Below, one piece after another: positions 25,829 to 35,102 of a stretch of DNA of 64,000 bases. A program made the position numbers and the translations under genes. Where the stretch lies: NCBI RefSeq assembly GCF_019668485.1, contig NZ_AP024619.1, positions 1,859,001-1,923,000 on the forward strand, given 5' to 3'. Numbering within the stretch: position 1 is the stretch's first letter; every line of letters starts with the position of its first letter. The notes under the pieces are model-generated. The model did not search any database and had not been told where the DNA came from. It saw only the letters and a list, made by a program, of their open reading frames with translations. The DNA is from Gelria sp. Kuro-4. Lineage in GTDB: Bacteria > Bacillota > DTU030 > DUMP01.

Positions 25829-27187
25829 TCAATTGGCAAAAACATCCGCACTCAAGTCCGCAATAAAGGAAGGAACGAAAACCGTTCCTTCCGCCAGGCG
25901 TTTGCTTTTTTCTACCATCCATTCCGCCAGGACCCCGAAGCCGTGACTCGGATCGTTGACGAACACATGCGTGACGATGCCTGCCAGTTTCCCATCTTGG
26001 ATTATCGGGCTACCGCTCATCCCCTGGACGATGCCGCCGCTTTTCCGCAGCAGCGTTGGATCGGTGATGCAGAGCACCAGGCCCTTGTCGCTGGGCGTTT
26101 CCCGGTTCAGCACGCGCTCAATTTCAATTTGAAAGCGTTCTACCCGATCGCGTTCTAAAACGGTGTACATCTCGGCCGGACCGGGATGAACCTCGCCGGC
26201 CAGCGCCACGGGAATGGGTTCTTTGAAATACGGGTTACGCAAAGGCATGTTGAGCTGCCCGAAGATCCCAAATTCGGTGTTGGCGCTGATGTCACCCCAG
26301 GTGTTTTCCTCGGGTTGAAACACACCGATCTTTTCTCCCGGGTGACCGCGGACGCCGGCGGTGATGCTGGAGATAAGTGCTTTTACAATGGAGCCCTCCC
26401 GGATCGGAAGCGGCGTACCGGTATCGGGATCGGTTATCACATGCCCCAAGGCACCGTAATACCCCGTCAGCGGATCATAAAAGGATAAGGTACCTACTCC
26501 ATTAGCCCCATCCCGCACGTAGAGCCCGATGCGGTAATGATTGCCCGGGCTCGGCAGGGGGTCCACCTCAACCAGGTGCGTGTCCGCCCCGCGCCGCAGC
26601 TTAATGCGGACGGAACGGCCTTCGCGCCCCGCCTGCTCCACCGCCTGGGCAAGATCGGTGATGGTGACGAGCGCTTTACCATCGGCTTCCAGTAGAAGAT
26701 CTCCGGTTGTTATACCGGCGTCGCGTGCAGGGGAACGAGGGCGCCCCGGGGAAGCGGATAGGTTATCATAACCGACCACAATTATGCCCTGACTGGTAAG
26801 AAGGACCCCGATGGAATGCCCCCCCGGGACGATTCTCTCCGGGACCTTGGTGTTCACAACCACTCGCTTCCACGGGATACCAAAGAGCAGAAACTCCATT
26901 TCGGTCCGCCCGGGCCGGGCCGATTCCAAGGTTAAGGGACCGGACAGGCTGATGCTGGCCGGTTGACCGGTCAGCCAGCGGTTGTTGAGCTTGAGGCCAC
27001 TCCCCTGACGCAGGCGCACCGCAGCGGGGAAAGGCAGGTTGAGGCGCAGGGAGTGACACTCGCCCACTGGAAGCTTGATTGCCTCGGGGAAGGCTACGGC
27101 ACTGCGAAACTGCGGCGTTAAAGTAGTAAGAACAATCAAGGTTGCCAGTATCAGGCCACACCAACCACGACGGTTCAGACCGCCCAC
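25829..27187 (-). CDS. spoIVB: SpoIVB serine peptidase (S55), activator of pro-SigK processing
   Basis: A 452-residue protease made in the forespore that signals across the inter-membrane space to trigger SpoIVFB cleavage of pro-sigma-K. It has an N-terminal signal/anchor ([18 protein letters not shown]), a PDZ domain (~residues 120-190, [20 protein letters not shown]) and the S55 domain with the catalytic histidine in [10 protein letters not shown] and serine in [13 protein letters not shown]. Its presence fits the pro-sequence seen on the SigK fragment in this window. Placed directly upstream of spo0A, with 64 bases between. Confidence 0.95.
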   Translation of the reverse strand: MGGLNRRGWCGLILATLIVLTTLTPQFRSAVAFPEAIKLPVGECHSLRLNLPFPAAVRLRQGSGLKLNNRWLTGQPASISLSGPLTLESARPGRTEMEFLLFGIPWKRVVVNTKVPERIVPGGHSIGVLLTSQGIIVVGYDNLSASPGRPRSPARDAGITTGDLLLEADGKALVTITDLAQAVEQAGREGRSVRIKLRRGADTHLVEVDPLPSPGNHYRIGLYVRDGANGVGTLSFYDPLTGYYGALGHVITDPDTGTPLPIREGSIVKALISSITAGVRGHPGEKIGVFQPEENTWGDISANTEFGIFGQLNMPLRNPYFKEPIPVALAGEVHPGPAEMYTVLERDRVERFQIEIERVLNRETPSDKGLVLCITDPTLLRKSGGIVQGMSGSPIIQDGKLAGIVTHVFVNDPSHGFGVLAEWMVEKSKRLAEGTVFVPSFIADLSADVFAN

Positions 27188-27242
27188 ACAAGGTCACTCC
27201 TTGCTTAAGCTTGGAATGCGCAACCTCCTTTCCGTCAGCGAT

Positions 27243-27288
27243 AAAAAAAGAAACCTAGGAACAGGTTGCCCTGTACCCGGTTTCTTTA
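27243..27288 (-). terminator. Rho-independent terminator of recN
   Basis: On the minus strand AAAGAAACC ... GGTTTCTTT followed by TTTTATC, with an inner ACAGG-GCAA-CCTGT stem capped by a GNRA-type loop. It lies about 60 bases past the recN stop and probably ends the long asp23-to-recN transcription unit. Confidence 0.88.
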
Positions 27289-27348
27289 TGCTTCCCGGAA
27301 CTTGGCGGCACCGGCCGCGCGTCGCCCTTTCCAATAAATTACATAAAC

Positions 27349-29097
27349 TCACTTTGACCTTTTGAGGTCTAACGTTTTCTTAAGTTGAGCCGCTGCAGCC
27401 AGCAATTCTGCGGCATGCTGCCGCACGGCGGCGGTTACCTTGGCCCCGGCCAGCATGCGTCCCAGCTCCTCAATGCGCGGGGCGGGCGTCAGCTGCGCCA
27501 CTTCCGTGAATGTTTTACCGGCGCGCACAGCTTTCGAAATTTGAAAGTGCACATCGCCCAGCGCGGCGATTTGCGGCAAATGCGTGATACAAATTACCTG
27601 GTGATAACGACTGACCTCCGCCAGCTTGGCTGCCACCGCCTGGGCGGCACGGCCGCCGATGCCGGCGTCCACTTCATCGAAGATGAGCGTGGGGACGGAG
27701 TCGTAGGCCGCGAGAATGGTTTTGATGGCCAGCATCACTCGCGACAGTTCACCCCCAGAAGCAATCCTGGCCAGCGGTCGCGGCGGCTCGCCCGGATTGG
27801 CGGCGAGGAGGAACTCAACCCGATCAAAACCATCAGGGCCCGGTCGAAGCGTTTTGCCTTGCCACGGCAAGCCGCAGGGGTCTTCTTCGTAAGAAAAGGC
27901 CACCTTAAAACAGGCGCCGGCCATCCCCAGGTCGGCCAATTCCGCCGTCAACTCGGTCTCCAGAGCAGCGGCCAGCTCGCGTCGGGCCCGGGACAAGGCC
28001 GCCGCACGTTCCGCTAAGCAGCCTGCGGTGGCGCTGAGCTCTTCTTTAATGCCGGCGCCGTCCTCACGGGCCCGGGCGAGCTCTTCGAGTTCGCAGGCTG
28101 CCTGCTCACGGTAGGCCAGGATCTCTTCCACGGTGGCTCCGTACTTGCGGGCCAAATCGCCGATGAGGTGCAAGCGGTCTTCGACCGCCTCCAGGCGCCC
28201 AGGATCGAGGCTAAAGTTTTCCTGGTAGTGTCTTAGCTCCGGGATCGCTTCCTCGATACCGTAGCGGGCACCCGCCACCGCCGTTTCCAAGGAGGCCAGG
28301 CGTTTATCAATGGCTGCGGCTTCCTGGAGGAGGGCCTGGGCGCGGCTCAACGCCGCCAGGGCGCCTGCTTCATCTTGGGCGCCGTACAGAAGGCCATAGG
28401 CTGCTTGTACCAACGTCACCAATTTTTCTTGCTGCGCCAAGATGCGCTGCTCGTCCTTAAGTTCTTCCAGCTCGCCGCTGCGCAGCTTAGCAGCATCGAT
28501 CTCTTTAACTTGAAAGCTCAGCACTTCCTGGCGGCGGGCCCTCTCTTGCTCCGACGCCGCGTACTTTTTCAGCGCCGCCTTTAGGTTGAGGAAACGCTGG
28601 TATAGCTGGCGTACCTCCGCCACCAAAGCCAGGTGCTCCGTCCCGCCTAAAGCATCCAGAAAGCTCAGGTGTGTTCCTGGGTTTAGGAGGCTTTGGTGTT
28701 GATGTTGGCCGTGGATGTCCACTAAAAAAGCGGCTATTTCCTTGAGCTGGGTGGTTGTCACCAGGTGTCCGTTGATCCGGCAGACGTTGCGGCCGGAGGT
28801 ATTGAGTTCGCGCGCTAAAACCAGGCTGTTGTCTTGAGCGGCGATGCCCTGATCTGCGAGGGCGCCCGCCACGGGGTGACCGGGCGGGAAGCTGAAGCAG
28901 GCCTCCACCCGGGCGCTGCCGGCGCCCGCACGGATGTACTCCGCGGAGGCACGTTCCCCCAGTGTCATCCCCAAAGCATCGATGATGATCGATTTGCCGG
29001 CGCCGGTCTCGCCGGTGAGAATGTTGAGACCAGCGGAAAACTCAAGAGCGAGGTTGTCGATCAAGGCGAAGTTGTAGATCGTGAGGGCTTCCAGCAC
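27349..29097 (-). CDS. recN: DNA repair protein RecN
   Basis: An SMC-like ATPase that acts at double-strand breaks, 582 residues. Walker A is ILTGETGAGKSIIIDALG (~residues 27-44) and Q-loop-like VDIHGQHQHQSLL follows near residue 125. Long coiled-coil arms fill the middle. The ABC signature IASGGELSRVMLAIK and Walker B PTLIFDEVDAGIGG are near residues 445-485, with CITHLPQIAALGD next. GTG start at 29097. It follows argR by 10 bases, the common Firmicutes order. Confidence 0.96.
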   Translation of the reverse strand: MLEALTIYNFALIDNLALEFSAGLNILTGETGAGKSIIIDALGMTLGERASAEYIRAGAGSARVEACFSFPPGHPVAGALADQGIAAQDNSLVLARELNTSGRNVCRINGHLVTTTQLKEIAAFLVDIHGQHQHQSLLNPGTHLSFLDALGGTEHLALVAEVRQLYQRFLNLKAALKKYAASEQERARRQEVLSFQVKEIDAAKLRSGELEELKDEQRILAQQEKLVTLVQAAYGLLYGAQDEAGALAALSRAQALLQEAAAIDKRLASLETAVAGARYGIEEAIPELRHYQENFSLDPGRLEAVEDRLHLIGDLARKYGATVEEILAYREQAACELEELARAREDGAGIKEELSATAGCLAERAAALSRARRELAAALETELTAELADLGMAGACFKVAFSYEEDPCGLPWQGKTLRPGPDGFDRVEFLLAANPGEPPRPLARIASGGELSRVMLAIKTILAAYDSVPTLIFDEVDAGIGGRAAQAVAAKLAEVSRYHQVICITHLPQIAALGDVHFQISKAVRAGKTFTEVAQLTPAPRIEELGRMLAGAKVTAAVRQHAAELLAAAAQLKKTLDLKRSK

Positions 29098-29107
29098 GGT
29101 ACCACCT

Positions 29108-29560
29108 CTACCCCATCAGTTGTTCAAAGCCCTTTAAAACCTCGGCTACTTTTTCCTTGCGCTTGATGACCACAAGTATGGTATCGTCCCCCGCCACTGT
29201 CCCGATGATGTCTTCCCAATCCAGGCTGTCAATGGCGGAACCCACTGCCTGTGCAGAACCCGGCAAAGATTTGATTACAATGAGGTTTTCGCTGCTGTCC
29301 ATGCTGAAGACTGATTCACGGAAGATGCGCCGGAGCCGGGATTCAATGGTGCCTTTGGGCAGTTCAGGGGGCAGAGCATAGCAGTAGCGGTCCTGGCCGC
29401 TCGGTACCTTGATGAGGCGCAGCTCCTTAATGTCGCGGGAAACAGTGGCCTGCGTCACCTCAAAGCCGCTCTTTTTTAAGAGTTCGGCCAGCTCCTCCTG
29501 CGTCTCGATCGGCTGTGCGTTAATAAGTTCCAGGATCTTCATTTGCCGCCGTACCTTCAT
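29108..29560 (-). CDS. argR: Arginine repressor ArgR/AhrC
   Basis: A 150-residue hexameric arginine-responsive regulator. The N-terminal winged helix has RRQMKILELINAQPIETQEELAELL and GFEVTQATVSRDIKEL. The C-terminal oligomerisation and arginine-binding domain has VIKSLPGSAQAVGSAIDSLDWEDIIGTVAGDDTILV, with the conserved DD pair. An open frame continues 33 bases upstream inside nadK. ATG at 29560 overlaps the nadK TGA (ATGA) and follows AAGGA, so it is preferred. Confidence 0.95.
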   Translation of the reverse strand: MKVRRQMKILELINAQPIETQEELAELLKKSGFEVTQATVSRDIKELRLIKVPSGQDRYCYALPPELPKGTIESRLRRIFRESVFSMDSSENLIVIKSLPGSAQAVGSAIDSLDWEDIIGTVAGDDTILVVIKRKEKVAEVLKGFEQLMG

Positions 29561-30480
29561 TCTGTTCCTTCGCCCTCCTCTCCTTCTTTGCACCTCTGAT
29601 CAGGGTCCGGTCCCTCCACGATGGGCGTATCCTGCAGCCTGGTCCGCAGGATACGGTAAAAGCACTGCCCAGGCAGACGGATCAGCCGGGCGCGGAAGGG
29701 GGCCTTGGTGACCACGATGCTGTCTTCCGGTTCTAAGGGGTAACCTTTTTGGCCGTCGACCGTGAGCATGATGTCCCCGTGGTCGGAACTGACCGTCGCC
29801 CGCAGCGTCTCCTGTCCCGAGATCACGATGCTGCGCGCGGAGAGGGTGTGGGGGCAAATGGGGGTTATGATCAGGCAGTCCAAGGCCGGGTTGAGAATGG
29901 GTCCGCCGGCCGAGAGCGAGTAGGCGGTCGAGCCGGTGGCCGTGGCGACAATTATCCCATCGCCGGGGTAGGTGGTAAGGTATTCACCGTTGATGTAACA
30001 AGAGACGGCGATGATGCGCGCGAAAGCTCCCTTGGTGATGACCACGTCGTTGAGCGCCAAGGACTCCTCCACTTGTTGGCCGCGGCGCCGGATAACGGCT
30101 TTAAGGAGCGTGCGTTCATCCACGCTGCAACGTCCCTGCACCAGCTGGGCCAGGGCCTGCTCCAACTGCTCCGGCTCGGCGGCGGTCAGAAAACCCAGCC
30201 GGCCCAGGTTGATTCCCAGCACAGGAACGCCGGCCTCGGCGAAGAGCCGTGCCGCACCCAGGAGCGTCCCATCGCCGCCCAGGGAGATGACCAAGTCTGC
30301 TGTTTGTCGCAGATTATGGAGCGATGTGGCCAGGTCAGGAAAGCCGAGAAAAGCGGCGTCCACAGGCAACAAGTAGGCGTTTAAGCCGTGCTCCCGGCAG
30401 TATGTAACAATAAAGCGCCCCATTTCCCGGGCCGGTGCTTTTTCCTTGTTCACTATCAAGGCCACGTTTGTTACTTTCAC
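29557..30480 (-). CDS. nadK: NAD kinase
   Basis: Phosphorylates NAD to NADP; 307 residues, slightly long because of a ~20-residue charged C-terminal tail. Conserved motifs are ISLGGDGTLLGAARLF (the GGDGT loop), GINLGRLGFLTAAEP, ALNDVVITKG, GDGIIVATATGSTAYSLSAGGP and TPICPHTLSARSIVI. GTG at 30480 overlaps the stop of the upstream membrane-protein gene. Part of the tlyA-membrane protein-nadK-argR-recN block. Confidence 0.95.
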   Translation of the reverse strand: MKVTNVALIVNKEKAPAREMGRFIVTYCREHGLNAYLLPVDAAFLGFPDLATSLHNLRQTADLVISLGGDGTLLGAARLFAEAGVPVLGINLGRLGFLTAAEPEQLEQALAQLVQGRCSVDERTLLKAVIRRRGQQVEESLALNDVVITKGAFARIIAVSCYINGEYLTTYPGDGIIVATATGSTAYSLSAGGPILNPALDCLIITPICPHTLSARSIVISGQETLRATVSSDHGDIMLTVDGQKGYPLEPEDSIVVTKAPFRARLIRLPGQCFYRILRTRLQDTPIVEGPDPDQRCKEGEEGEGTE

Positions 30481-31001
30481 AGCCGCATCCCCTTACCCAA
30501 AATGTAGACCACAGCGCCGCCGAGAATAAACCCGACCGTTCCGGCGAGCCCCAACAGGGCGCAGGTACGCCCGGCGCAAGCGTGACCGAAGGTCACCTCT
30601 TTGTGTTTCCCTTTTTCCGTATCCAGCAGGATAACGCCCCAAGGGTGAAAGGCCAGTTGGTAAAAAAGCAGCTTCTGGCGGGCGTCGCTACCCAGGGTAG
30701 GAGGAAATTGGCCGCTTATTAATTCTACCACATAAGTATGAAACCCTTTTCGGGCCAGGAAATCGGCTTGCACGGTAAGGTAATGGGGGCGACCGTTCAC
30801 CTTGGTTAAGAGACGGGCGCTGGGCCGGCGGCGTACCACGTGAAAGCCGTAGCCTTTAAGTAACTCGCCGGCCTTAAGCTCGCTGCGCTTCGCTCCCTGC
30901 CAGCGCCGGCGGGACAGCCGGCGTGCCAGGCGGGTAGAGGTAGTATACAGGATAAAGATAGCAATTATGAGTCCCAGTGCGTAAACATCGCTCGGAGTCA
31001 C
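30477..31001 (-). CDS. Uncharacterised two-helix membrane protein with possible nuclease-fold domain
   Basis: About 174 residues. A membrane helix near residues 8-22 (LGLIIAIFILYTTS) is followed by a basic stretch (RRLSRRRWQGAKRS). A soluble domain of about 100 residues and a final helix (LLGLAGTVGFILGGAVVYIL) follow. The soluble part (ELLKGYGFHVVRR ... YLTVQADFLARKGFHTYVVEL ... ARQKLLFYQLAFH) resembles a degenerate PD-(D/E)XK fold, but a catalytic lysine is not evident. No function is known. GTG at 31001 with GGGAGGGTG is chosen over an upstream in-frame start at 31061. Between tlyA and nadK. Confidence 0.65.
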   Translation of the reverse strand: MTPSDVYALGLIIAIFILYTTSTRLARRLSRRRWQGAKRSELKAGELLKGYGFHVVRRRPSARLLTKVNGRPHYLTVQADFLARKGFHTYVVELISGQFPPTLGSDARQKLLFYQLAFHPWGVILLDTEKGKHKEVTFGHACAGRTCALLGLAGTVGFILGGAVVYILGKGMRL

Positions 31002-31088
31002 CCTACACCCTCCCTTTTGTAATTCGCCGGCAGGGCGCGAAATCCTGTACGCTCTCCCCACCGGGCGAAATTAAGGGCGTTTGCGCTG

Positions 31089-31126
31089 CAAGGAAAGAGC
31101 CAGGCCTCCTTCAAGGAGCCCTGGCT
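31089..31126 (-). terminator. Hairpin after tlyA
   Basis: On the minus strand AGCCAGGGCTCCTT-GA-AGGAGGCCTGGCT then CTTTCCTT. It begins at the tlyA stop codon. The stem is strong and the T run is only moderate, so partial read-through into the membrane protein-nadK-argR-recN genes is likely. Confidence 0.7.
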
Positions 31127-31929
31127 TAACCGCGGGCTGCATCTAGCTCGGCATGGGCGGCCGCCACCACAGCGGCGAGGCTGGGCAAAGGTACGGTGGG
31201 GCCTTCCCGGGCGTAGAGAAGGTATTCAATATTGCCCTTTGTTCCCTTGATGGGCGAATAATCGACGCCGGCGCACGTTACGTACTTCCCGATTTCCGCC
31301 ACGATTTCCGCCAGCACTTCCTGGTGCAGCGCGGGGCTTCGTACGATGCCCCCCTTACCCACCCTGCCCTTTCCCACTTCAAACTGGGGTTTCACCAGGG
31401 CTACGATCTCCTTTTGTCCGGTCAAGAGGCCCGCGACTACAGGCACCACTTTGGTCAGCGAGATGAAAGAGACATCGATACAGGCTATCTCCGGCGGCGG
31501 GGTCAGGGTGCCGGGGGCAAGGTGACGAATATTGGTGCGCTCCAGGACCACCACCCGCGGGTCCTGCCTCAGCTTCCAAGCCAGCTGGCCATAACCGACG
31601 TCGACGGCATAAACGCGGGCGGCGCCGTTTTGCAGCGCGCAATCGCTAAACCCGCCGGTGGAAGCGCCCACGTCCAGCACCACCTTGCCGGCGAAATCAA
31701 GCTGAAAGCTCCTTATGGCCTTTTCCAGTTTCAGGCCGCCGCGGCTCACATAGGGTAGCTCGGAGCCGGTCAGGGTGAGTTCGGCGCCCGCCGGAACCCG
31801 TGTTCCCGGCTTCTCCGCCGGCCGGCCGTTAACCAAGACTTCACCGGCCAGCACGCGGGCTTGGGCCCGCTCGCGCGTCGGTGCCAGGCCTCTTTCTACG
31901 AGGAGCACATCCAGGCGTTTACCGGCCAT
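31126..31929 (-). CDS. tlyA: TlyA family rRNA 2'-O-methyltransferase / hemolysin-like protein
   Basis: About 267 residues. The N-terminal S4 RNA-binding domain has KRLDVLLVERGLAPTRERAQARVLAGEVLVNG. An FtsJ/RrmJ-type methyltransferase follows, with the SAM-binding KVVLDVGASTGGFSDCALQNGA, the acidic VYAVDVGYGQL and ACIDVSFISL. It methylates 16S and 23S rRNA in mycobacteria. The start at ATG 31929 overlaps the dxs stop by 11 bases; the upstream extension to 31977 is inside dxs and has no homology. The dxs-tlyA pair is a common order. Confidence 0.92.
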   Translation of the reverse strand: MAGKRLDVLLVERGLAPTRERAQARVLAGEVLVNGRPAEKPGTRVPAGAELTLTGSELPYVSRGGLKLEKAIRSFQLDFAGKVVLDVGASTGGFSDCALQNGAARVYAVDVGYGQLAWKLRQDPRVVVLERTNIRHLAPGTLTPPPEIACIDVSFISLTKVVPVVAGLLTGQKEIVALVKPQFEVGKGRVGKGGIVRSPALHQEVLAEIVAEIGKYVTCAGVDYSPIKGTKGNIEYLLYAREGPTVPLPSLAAVVAAAHAELDAARG

Positions 31930-33835
31930 GGGCCTGTGCCACCTGGGCCAAGGCCACGGGCTGCTGCCCGGCCTCACTGCCGAAGTAAAGCTGCATGGCT
32001 TCCCTTAATCCTTCCTCGTCCAGCCCGTTTTCGCAAAGCTGCCGCGTGCGGCTGGCATGTTCCACGAACTTATCCCCGATCCCCAGGCGTTTCACCGGCA
32101 CCAGCACCCCGCTGTCGCTGAACAGTTCGAGCACGGCGCTGCCGAAGCCCCCCGCCAAAGCATGATCTTCCACGGTAAGAAAGCGGGGATAACGCCGGGC
32201 CAACGCCAACAAAAGCGGCGCCGGTAAGGGTTTAATGAAGCGCACGTCGGTAACCCCCACCCTGATACCGCTTTCTTCTAAACGGCGGGCCGCCCGCAGG
32301 CTGGGGAGCGTCGTGCTACCTACGGCCAGCACCATGCCGTCCCGGCCTTCCCTGAGAACTTCACCTTCCCCCCAGCCCGGCCCGGCAGCGGTGGTGTATG
32401 CCGCTTCGGCCACCGCGCGCGGGTAGCGGATGGCCACCGGGCCGTTACGAGCCAGCGCCAGGGCCAGCATGTGCCGCAGTTCGGCAGCATCGCGGGGAGC
32501 AGCCAGGCTCATGTTCGGTATGTGCCGCAGGTATGCCAGATCGTACAGGCCTTGGTGGGTGGCACCGTCTTCTCCTACCAAACCGGCGCGGTCCAGGCAG
32601 AACACCACAGGTAGGTTCTGCAGGCACACATCGTGCAGGACCTGGTCGTACGCGCGTTGCAAAAAAGTGGAATAAATTGCCACCACCGGGCGCAGGCCGG
32701 CGGCCGCCAGGGCAGCGGCCAGCGTGACGGCATGCTGTTCCGCGATGCCCACATCAAAAAAGCGGTCTGGAAAACGCCGGGCGAACTCGCTGAGGCCCGT
32801 TCCGTAGCTCATGGCGGCGCAAATGGCTACAATGCGGGGATTTTTTTCTGCTTCTTCCACCAAGGCCTGGCCGAAAACATCCGTGTAGGTAGTAGTGGGC
32901 GCCGCAACCGGGGCGCCGCTTTTGATGACAAACGGTCCCACCCCGTGGTAACGGTCGGGGCTTTTTTCCGCAGGCGGATAACCCTTGCCCTTCTTCGTCA
33001 GCACGTGCACCAGAACCGGCCCGTCGACGTGCCGGGCACGGCTGATAACGCTGCGTATCAGGCCGATATCATGCCCGTCGATTGGTCCGAGGTATGTGAA
33101 GCCGAGTTCTTCAAAGAGGGTGCCGGGCACCAGCATGAAGCGCACCGCATCCTTCACCCGTTCGGCCGTCCGGGCCACCTGCGGGCCGATGGCCGGTATC
33201 CGCTTCAGCAAAAACTCCAGGTCCTCTTTCAGGCGGAAGTATCCGGGGTCGGAGCGCAGCCGCGTTAAATAGGCGGCAAGGGCCCCCACGTTCTTACTGA
33301 TGGACATTTCGTTGTCATTAAGTACGACGATCAGCTTTTTCCGCAGCTGCCCGGCGTGATTGAGGGCTTCAAACGCCATCCCGGCGGTGAGCGAACCATC
33401 ACCGATAACTGCGCAGACAGTGCCCTTATCGCCTGCCAAGTCGCGGGCGATGGCGAAGCCCAGCGCCGCCGACAGCGAGGTGCTGCTGTGCCCGGCGCCG
33501 AAGTAATCATAGGGACTCTCGCTCCGCCTGGGATAGCCGCTCAAGCCGCCTGGGCGGCGCAGGGTCGAAAAACGTTCCCGGCGCCCGGTGAGCAGCTTGT
33601 ACGCGTAAGCCTGGTGGCCCACATCCCAGATGATCTTATCACCGGGACGGTTCAGCACGCTGCCCAGGGCGACGGTAAGTTCAACCACCCCCAGGTTAGG
33701 CGCCAGGTGGCCACCGTTTTTAGCTACAGTAGTGATAATCATTTCTCGCAGCTCGCCCGCGAGGCGGTAAAGCTCCTTGAGGTCCAGCTTACCGAGGTCG
33801 GAAAGGGAATGGATGCGTGCCAGAAGCTCGGGCAT
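31919..33835 (-). CDS. dxs: 1-deoxy-D-xylulose-5-phosphate synthase
   Basis: First enzyme of the MEP isoprenoid pathway, condensing pyruvate and glyceraldehyde-3-phosphate with thiamine diphosphate; 638 residues. Visible are GGHLAPNLGVVELTVAL, IIWDVGHQAYAYKLLTGR, FGAGHSSTSLSAALG, the TPP motif AVIGDGSLTAGMAFEALNHAG..NDNEMSIS, the transketolase motif FFDVGIAEQHAVTLAAALA and VFCLDRAGLVGEDGATHQG. It lies downstream of oapA by 5 bases and shares the unit with ispA. Confidence 0.97.
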   Translation of the reverse strand: MPELLARIHSLSDLGKLDLKELYRLAGELREMIITTVAKNGGHLAPNLGVVELTVALGSVLNRPGDKIIWDVGHQAYAYKLLTGRRERFSTLRRPGGLSGYPRRSESPYDYFGAGHSSTSLSAALGFAIARDLAGDKGTVCAVIGDGSLTAGMAFEALNHAGQLRKKLIVVLNDNEMSISKNVGALAAYLTRLRSDPGYFRLKEDLEFLLKRIPAIGPQVARTAERVKDAVRFMLVPGTLFEELGFTYLGPIDGHDIGLIRSVISRARHVDGPVLVHVLTKKGKGYPPAEKSPDRYHGVGPFVIKSGAPVAAPTTTYTDVFGQALVEEAEKNPRIVAICAAMSYGTGLSEFARRFPDRFFDVGIAEQHAVTLAAALAAAGLRPVVAIYSTFLQRAYDQVLHDVCLQNLPVVFCLDRAGLVGEDGATHQGLYDLAYLRHIPNMSLAAPRDAAELRHMLALALARNGPVAIRYPRAVAEAAYTTAAGPGWGEGEVLREGRDGMVLAVGSTTLPSLRAARRLEESGIRVGVTDVRFIKPLPAPLLLALARRYPRFLTVEDHALAGGFGSAVLELFSDSGVLVPVKRLGIGDKFVEHASRTRQLCENGLDEEGLREAMQLYFGSEAGQQPVALAQVAQAHGR

Positions 33836-33839
33836 TTCT

Positions 33840-34442
33840 TTACCTCCGGCGGTTGTTCTTGGTAGCTAGAAGCTCTCTTCCTAGTATTCTTTCCCAAAAG
33901 GCAAAAACCTTCCCCATCTGGAAAGTTATCCAGCCGGCCTTCGCAATCGAGAAATGCTTGCTCACAGCTTTTCCGCCCACGGTCAGGGCCGAGACAGTGG
34001 CGATCATAATGAGCGACACAACATCTTCCTGCAGAAACGGATAGCGCCGGATGAGGTAAAACACTATGGTTGCCCCCGTGGCACCGGAAAGGGTCCCTGC
34101 GATGTCCCCCACGACATCATTGCAGAAATTACTCACGGCCGGAGCCCGGCGCAGCAGGCGAATTGCCTGCCGGGCACCGGGGGTACGCTTAGCGGACATG
34201 GCATGCAGCGGCGGCTCCTCCGCCGCCGTCACCGCCACACCCATGATATCAAAAACGATACCTAAAGCTATAATGGCCAGCAGGACCAAAAAAGCCAAAA
34301 AAAGTGGTACCCGACGTACCACCACGCTGGAGAACAAGCCTAAAAGGAGTGAAAGGCAAAACGTGAGCAGGGCCACCTTCAGGCCGTGTCGCCATACACC
34401 CGAACCGGAACCTGAGGCCTTCACCTCATCACACTCCAGCAT
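33840..34442 (-). CDS. oapA: OapA, OLE RNA-associated membrane protein
   Basis: A 200-residue protein with four predicted membrane helices (about 22-41, 46-66, 112-131, 139-157). A loop between helices 2 and 3 is rich in conserved polar residues (FDIMGVAVTAAEEPPLHAMSA, then SNFCNDVVGDIAG). The membrane part recalls the DUF21/CNNM (CorB-like) magnesium transporter domain. A protein of this size and topology directly downstream of an OLE RNA is OapA, which binds OLE RNA and localises it to the membrane in Bacillus halodurans. Here the RNA gene lies immediately upstream and dxs downstream, matching that arrangement. ATG follows CTGGAG. Confidence 0.85.
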   Translation of the reverse strand: MLECDEVKASGSGSGVWRHGLKVALLTFCLSLLLGLFSSVVVRRVPLFLAFLVLLAIIALGIVFDIMGVAVTAAEEPPLHAMSAKRTPGARQAIRLLRRAPAVSNFCNDVVGDIAGTLSGATGATIVFYLIRRYPFLQEDVVSLIMIATVSALTVGGKAVSKHFSIAKAGWITFQMGKVFAFWERILGRELLATKNNRRR

Positions 34443-34454
34443 TGGGCTCCAGAA

Positions 34455-35096
34455 TAAAGAGGGACGTAAAGAGTTATATGTTTGCCGGCAGGTGGTAGCA
34501 CAAGCAAGTAAACGTTGCGGCTTAAGGTCTAGTAGGTTTTCCCAACAATCACCTGAACGTTGCCGCTCAGGCGGTTTCCCTTTACGATTGTTCTGTGCCG
34601 TCGCCGGTCACAGGACTAGATTACCACTTAGTCCACACTTTAATCCTTGCTTTGCCCCAACCTGATTGGGCAGTCTAGGGGTTTTCCCCGACAGCGTTCT
34701 CGTTTCCTAGCCTCTTTTGCACGTGAGGTTTCAACAGCAACGGCTCCGGCGCCCCTGGGCCCCTGGGCGCCGAACCGGACCTGTATTCACCCCACGCACT
34801 CAAGGCAGGCTACACTGCACACAGCAGCCACCGCATGCAGGTTCATTCCCAAGCCGTAGCTTTCCGGCTACGTACTTGGGTCTCCGCGAAAGGAGGGTCA
34901 ATCGCCACATGCCGTTGTGGTTGCCCGCCTTTCTTAACTCCCAGCACCAGCCGAATACTGGGCGTATACGGCCAGCACCAGGAACTTCATCGTTGTGCCC
35001 GTAGCGGATTTTTAGGCCCGCCTTCGAAAACAAGAACCCTGACTAGAATACTGCACCACCTGCCGGCGTCCAAGAGTTGTCGCTTTACACCGGCCA
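34455..35096 (-). ncRNA. ole: OLE RNA (ornate large extremophilic RNA)
   Basis: A stretch of about 650 bases with no credible protein gene on either strand, between a PAP2-type phosphatase gene and oapA. On the minus strand it is rich in self-complementary segments, for example GGCGCCC..GGGGCGCC around 34750-34775 and CCGGAAAGC..GCTACGG-like pairs around 34850, and it contains GGGAAACCGCC near 34580. The size (~610 in known examples), the partner gene oapA and the neighbouring ispA/xse/nusB and dxs genes all fit OLE. A covariance search was not possible. The 5' end is estimated from the promoter; the 3' end is approximate. Confidence 0.82.
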
Positions 35097-35102
35097 GGTA
35101 GT

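Noticed and set aside
34800-35033. A minus-strand open frame of 77 codons in the OLE interval
   Set aside because: It has cysteines that look like a zinc ribbon at first sight but no family match, no ribosome binding site, and lies within the structured RNA.
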